Positions 61,302 through 64,000 of a stretch of 64,000 bases of DNA are shown here, piece by piece. The stretch comes from Triops longicaudatus (taxonomy: Eukaryota; Arthropoda; Branchiopoda; Notostraca; Triopsidae). Below the pieces are notes generated by a model. That model had not been told where the DNA came from and did not search any database. It saw nothing but the letters and a program-made list of their open reading frames with translations. Position 1 is the first letter of the stretch. Every line of letters starts with the position of its first letter. The position numbers were made by a program, and so were the translations under genes. The stretch spans positions 146,454 through 210,453 of the forward strand of contig JAGQDJ010000151.1 in NCBI GenBank assembly GCA_022885665.1. The letters are read 5' to 3'.

Positions 61302-62372
61302 ATGTACACTCGGTCTCAAGCTGCGGGGAAAACTGTAAGTGCGGAGGAACAACCAACTGAGCCTCTACCCCCATCTAACACAATGGCGACGACAGAAGTT
61401 TCGGATAATCACTTAGAGGTGATAAAACAAATACTCGTACGTCAAGAGACTGGTCAGAAAATTAGTGCCAGCAGTCTTGCCGTAATCCCCACTTTTTCCG
61501 GCGAAAGGCATGAAAATGTGGAGCAGTGGCTGGAGACTATTAATCGCGTGGGGGAAGTGGAGAAGTGGACGGAAGACTGTCACTTGCGAGCAGCCTTGGG
61601 AAAGATTGCTGGAGCGGTATTGTGTTGGCATGAAACGCAAGGATACGGCCTTAAAACGTGGAACTCGTGGAAAGAAAGTCTTGTGAAGGCATTTGGGAGG
61701 GCGCTCACCTTGGAAGAGTGGAGCCATCTTGTAGAGCGGAGGCGTCAGCTTCCACAAGAGCCAACGAACAATTATGTGTATGCAAAATTAAAATTGTGTA
61801 AAAGGTGTCCGGTGCAGTTAACTGAAAGTGAACAAATTAATCGGATTGTCAAGGGTCTCTACAGGCCCGACGTAGCAGCATCCATCATTACCCACAACCC
61901 CACAACAATTGAAAATTTCTTGGAGCTAGTAGAGCGCGTTGAGAAAATCCTCCCCAACCCATGTGAGACTGGCATTATGGCTCCGGCTCAGTCGGTGACG
62001 CCTCCTCCGAGTCAGCTTCCAAGTATGTCTTCGGCTCTTTATCCAAATCGGGACACTCCAAGAAGTGAGGCCGCTACGCATGATGCCATTGGGGCTGCAC
62101 TAGAAAGCATCCTAGATAGGATAAAGAGACTTGAATGCCGAGACAACAGAGCCCCCAACAACGCGACCCGTCGTGATTCAAGAGGAGTAACTTGCTACGT
62201 GTGCAACAGGATTGGGCATGTCTCTAGAGATTGTCCAAGCCGCGGTGGTGGCCGTTCGGGGAATTTTAACGGTTCCTGCTTTCGCTGCGGAGAACGGGGG
62301 CATCAAGCACGCAATTGTACGCAACCGTCGGGAAATGGGTTTACCGGCCCAAGCGGGCAAGGCCGGCGATAA
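61302..62372 (+). CDS. gag: Retrotransposon gag polyprotein, 356 aa
   Basis: A structural capsid/nucleocapsid protein of a Ty3/gypsy-type element. The middle (about residues 70-225) looks like a Retrotrans_gag capsid domain with the usual tryptophans and a leucine-rich C-terminal half. Two CCHC zinc knuckles follow: C-x2-C-x4-H-x4-C at 298-311 and 326-339, which bind nucleic acid. Length is normal for this group. The frame is intact. The ATG at 61302 is 78 nt past the LTR. The last 13 codons overlap the pol frame and hold the frameshift signal. Translation ends at TAA 62370-62372 unless ribosomes shift. Confidence 0.92.
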   Translation: MYTRSQAAGKTVSAEEQPTEPLPPSNTMATTEVSDNHLEVIKQILVRQETGQKISASSLAVIPTFSGERHENVEQWLETINRVGEVEKWTEDCHLRAALGKIAGAVLCWHETQGYGLKTWNSWKESLVKAFGRALTLEEWSHLVERRRQLPQEPTNNYVYAKLKLCKRCPVQLTESEQINRIVKGLYRPDVAASIITHNPTTIENFLELVERVEKILPNPCETGIMAPAQSVTPPPSQLPSMSSALYPNRDTPRSEAATHDAIGAALESILDRIKRLECRDNRAPNNATRRDSRGVTCYVCNRIGHVSRDCPSRGGGRSGNFNGSCFRCGERGHQARNCTQPSGNGFTGPSGQGRR

Positions 62373-62388
62373 TTCAGCAAGTCCCCGC
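62330..62388 (+). promoter_or_regulatory. Programmed -1 ribosomal frameshift signal (slippery site plus predicted H-type pseudoknot)
   Basis: The heptamer G GGA AAT at 62330-62336 sits in gag phase exactly as X XXY YYZ. A 7-nt spacer (62337-62343) follows. Stem 1 pairs CCGGCC (62344-62349) with GGCCGG (62361-62366). Stem 2 pairs GCGGG in the loop (62353-62357) with CCCGC (62384-62388). Loops are 3, 3 and 17 nt. The pol frame is -1 relative to gag and has no stop between the slip site and pol, so a shift here yields gag-pol. The parts are read directly from the sequence. Function is inferred. Confidence 0.8.
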
Positions 62389-64000
62389 GATGACTGTGAA
62401 GTCTAGCACAGACCGCTCGAAAGTCCCCACAATTCCAGTCGAAGTAAAAGGGGTCGGGAAGTTCTTCGCCTTGGTGGATACTGGAGCCTCAAGTTCGGTG
62501 ATTAGGCGTGACGAGTTGGGGGGGTTACAGTCGGATATTCTGCCGTATACCGGGCCTGCAATCGTAGGTGCAAACAATGCTGGCCTTGATATTTGCGGAC
62601 AGGTGGTGCTAGATTTCAGTTGGAAAACGGATAATAGTACGTGGCAACAACAGTTCTTGGTGATAGATAATGCTCCTTTTCCGGTTATACTGGGCATGGA
62701 TTGGGTCCTCCATGCGAAGCCCGTGTTGACTGTGAGAGATCGAAGCCTAGACATCGTACCTTCCAGTGTCCTGAGGCCCACATCTCCTACTGAAGAAATA
62801 GTTGAAGCTGATCCTCAAGATACGGAAGAGTTTTTGTGCCATATTATAGGAAATAGAGACGAATCAACAGCGGACCTGGGTGTCCTTGTGTGTGCCGCAA
62901 CCACTACCATTCCGCCCGGGACGTTGAAGTTCGTAAGGGCAAGTGTTCCTCACGGAGATGTCTCCTCAATTTGCCTTTCCCCAACATGTAATTCGCAACC
63001 GCAAAAGGAGTGGGTTACACCAGGATGCATTCTAACTGTGAGCAATCGGGAAGTAGAGGTACCTGTAGTAAACCTGAGTGATTATCCCTTACGGTTTCCT
63101 CAAAATAAACATTTAATGAGCGTCAGCTCAGTTGCACGGGTCCTTCCACTTGATGTATACTCCGAGAAAGATGACGAGAGTCGGGAGACGGGTGGGAAGA
63201 ACGTAGATGACTGGAGACAATACATTAACTTAGACGAGTCCCTTAGCAAGGAAGAGAAATGTGGGATTGTAGCGCTCGTGCGAAAACACGTAGGAGCGTT
63301 CCACTTCCCTGGCTGTCGTCTGGGTTCCACGAGCGTCGTTACCCATTGCATCGACACAGGAGAACATTTACCGGTACATGCTCGTTCACGTCGCGTGTCC
63401 CCTCAAGAACGGCAGCAAATTGCAGAACAGGTGGAGCAGATGCTACAAGAGGGCGTCATCTCAGAATCGACGAGCCCTTGGTCTTCTCCCGTCGTACTTG
63501 TCCAGAAGAGGGATGGCACGATCCGGTTCTGTGTCGACTATCGTCGCTTGAATGCAATTACCAAAAGAGACGTCTACCCCCTTCCGAGAATCGACGACAT
63601 CTTAGATCGCGTTGGAAGTTCTCGTTATTTCACTTCTCTTGATCTGGCTAGTGGATATTGGCAGGTGCCAGTGGAGCCAAATGACAGAGAGAAGACAGCT
63701 TTCATTACACCTGACGGTTTGTATGAGTTTAATCGCATGCCGTTCGGTTTGAACAATGCACCAGCCACGTTCCAGCGTCTGATGGATCGCGTTTTAGCTG
63801 GATTGAAATGGGACCAATGTTTAGTGTATCTAGATGATGTATTGGTGTACGCAGACACTTTCGAGGAACATTTGCAGAGGCTGGCCCACGTTCTCGAAGC
63901 GATCCAATTTAGCGGATTAACCTTGAGATTAGAAAAGTGCGTGTTTGGTGCACCGAAAGTGCGGTACCTGGGTCACGTGATTAGCAATAAAGGATTGAGC
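62330..64000 (+). CDS. pol: Retrotransposon pol (protease, reverse transcriptase), partial at the window edge
   Basis: The frame is open from the gag overlap to the last base of the window, with no stop. The first ATG is at 62390, giving 537 codons to the edge, but expression is expected by frameshift from gag. It begins with an aspartic protease whose active site DTGAS is at 62477 onwards. A linker follows, then a reverse transcriptase with PWSSPVVLVQKRDG, LDLASGYWQV, MPFGLNNAPATFQRLM and the catalytic YLDD (63827-63838). It ends in the VRYLGHVIS region. RNase H and integrase should follow beyond 64000. All the catalytic residues I can see are present. Confidence 0.93.

Larger units (their letters stand above)
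60902..64000 (+). mobile_element. Ty3/gypsy-type LTR retrotransposon, 5' portion (runs off the window)
   Basis: In order: LTR 3' end at 61223, tRNA primer site, gag, frameshift signal, then protease and reverse transcriptase. RNase H, integrase and the 3' LTR lie beyond 64000. Neither visible frame is interrupted, so the copy may be intact. The zinc-knuckle gag, the DTGAS protease and a reverse transcriptase with MPFGL and YLDD motifs place it in the Ty3/gypsy (Metaviridae) group. The left edge is uncertain: 60902 is a TGT start just upstream of the transcribed-looking part, but TGTTAC starts at 60078 and 60126 match the inverted LTR end better. No envelope gene can be seen in this part. Same orientation as the Side-like gene, about 1 kb downstream. 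Confidence 0.9.

Noticed and set aside
61413..61757. Minus-strand open frame opposite gag
   Set aside because: It is the antisense shadow of a clearly coding gag frame.
1..64000. CRISPR arrays or bacterial operons
   Set aside because: No regularly spaced repeats. The interrupted coding structure with GT-AG introns is eukaryotic.

Overview
This is a eukaryotic window, most likely from an arthropod. Coding sequence is sparse, introns are GT-AG, A/T homopolymer runs are common, and one recognisable cellular gene fills about three quarters of the 64 kb. That gene, on the + strand, encodes a Sidestep (Side) family cell-surface receptor with five Ig-like domains, one fibronectin type III domain, one membrane helix and a cytoplasmic tail. 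The family and the domain order point to Arthropoda. I cannot name the species.

Layout. 1-11350: no recognisable gene. It holds an inverted-repeat (foldback-like) structure at 1083-2112, in which each arm carries its own hairpin, and two short tandem duplications. 11351-59849: the Side-like gene, modelled as 14 coding exons totalling 2679 nt (892 codons plus stop). Every exon junction keeps phase. The first intron is about 26.8 kb and contains a 323-bp non-autonomous hAT-type element (31254-31576) with a perfect 8-bp target duplication. Introns 2-6 are 2.3-5.4 kb. Exons 7-14 are packed into the last 3.3 kb. Intron 5 contains a GATC-rich repeat structure (about 48875-49322) between 11-bp direct repeats. 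59850-60900: 3' UTR with an AATAAA signal, then intergenic DNA. About 60902-64000: the 5' part of a Ty3/gypsy-type LTR retrotransposon in the same orientation, with LTR 3' end, tRNA-Leu-type primer binding site, gag with two CCHC knuckles, and an uninterrupted protease-reverse transcriptase frame that runs off the window.

The most notable signal is the gag/pol junction. Pol lies in the -1 frame relative to gag. The overlap contains a consensus slippery heptamer (62330-62336), a 7-nt spacer, a GC-only 6-bp stem, and a second 5-bp pairing between the loop and downstream sequence. Together these form a textbook-like H-type pseudoknot for programmed -1 ribosomal frameshifting.

Side proteins are transmembrane partners of Beaten-path (Beat) Ig proteins and guide axons and synaptic partner choice in Drosophila; that role is transferred here by family membership. 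The remaining sequence, mostly intron 1, shows no gene I can support.
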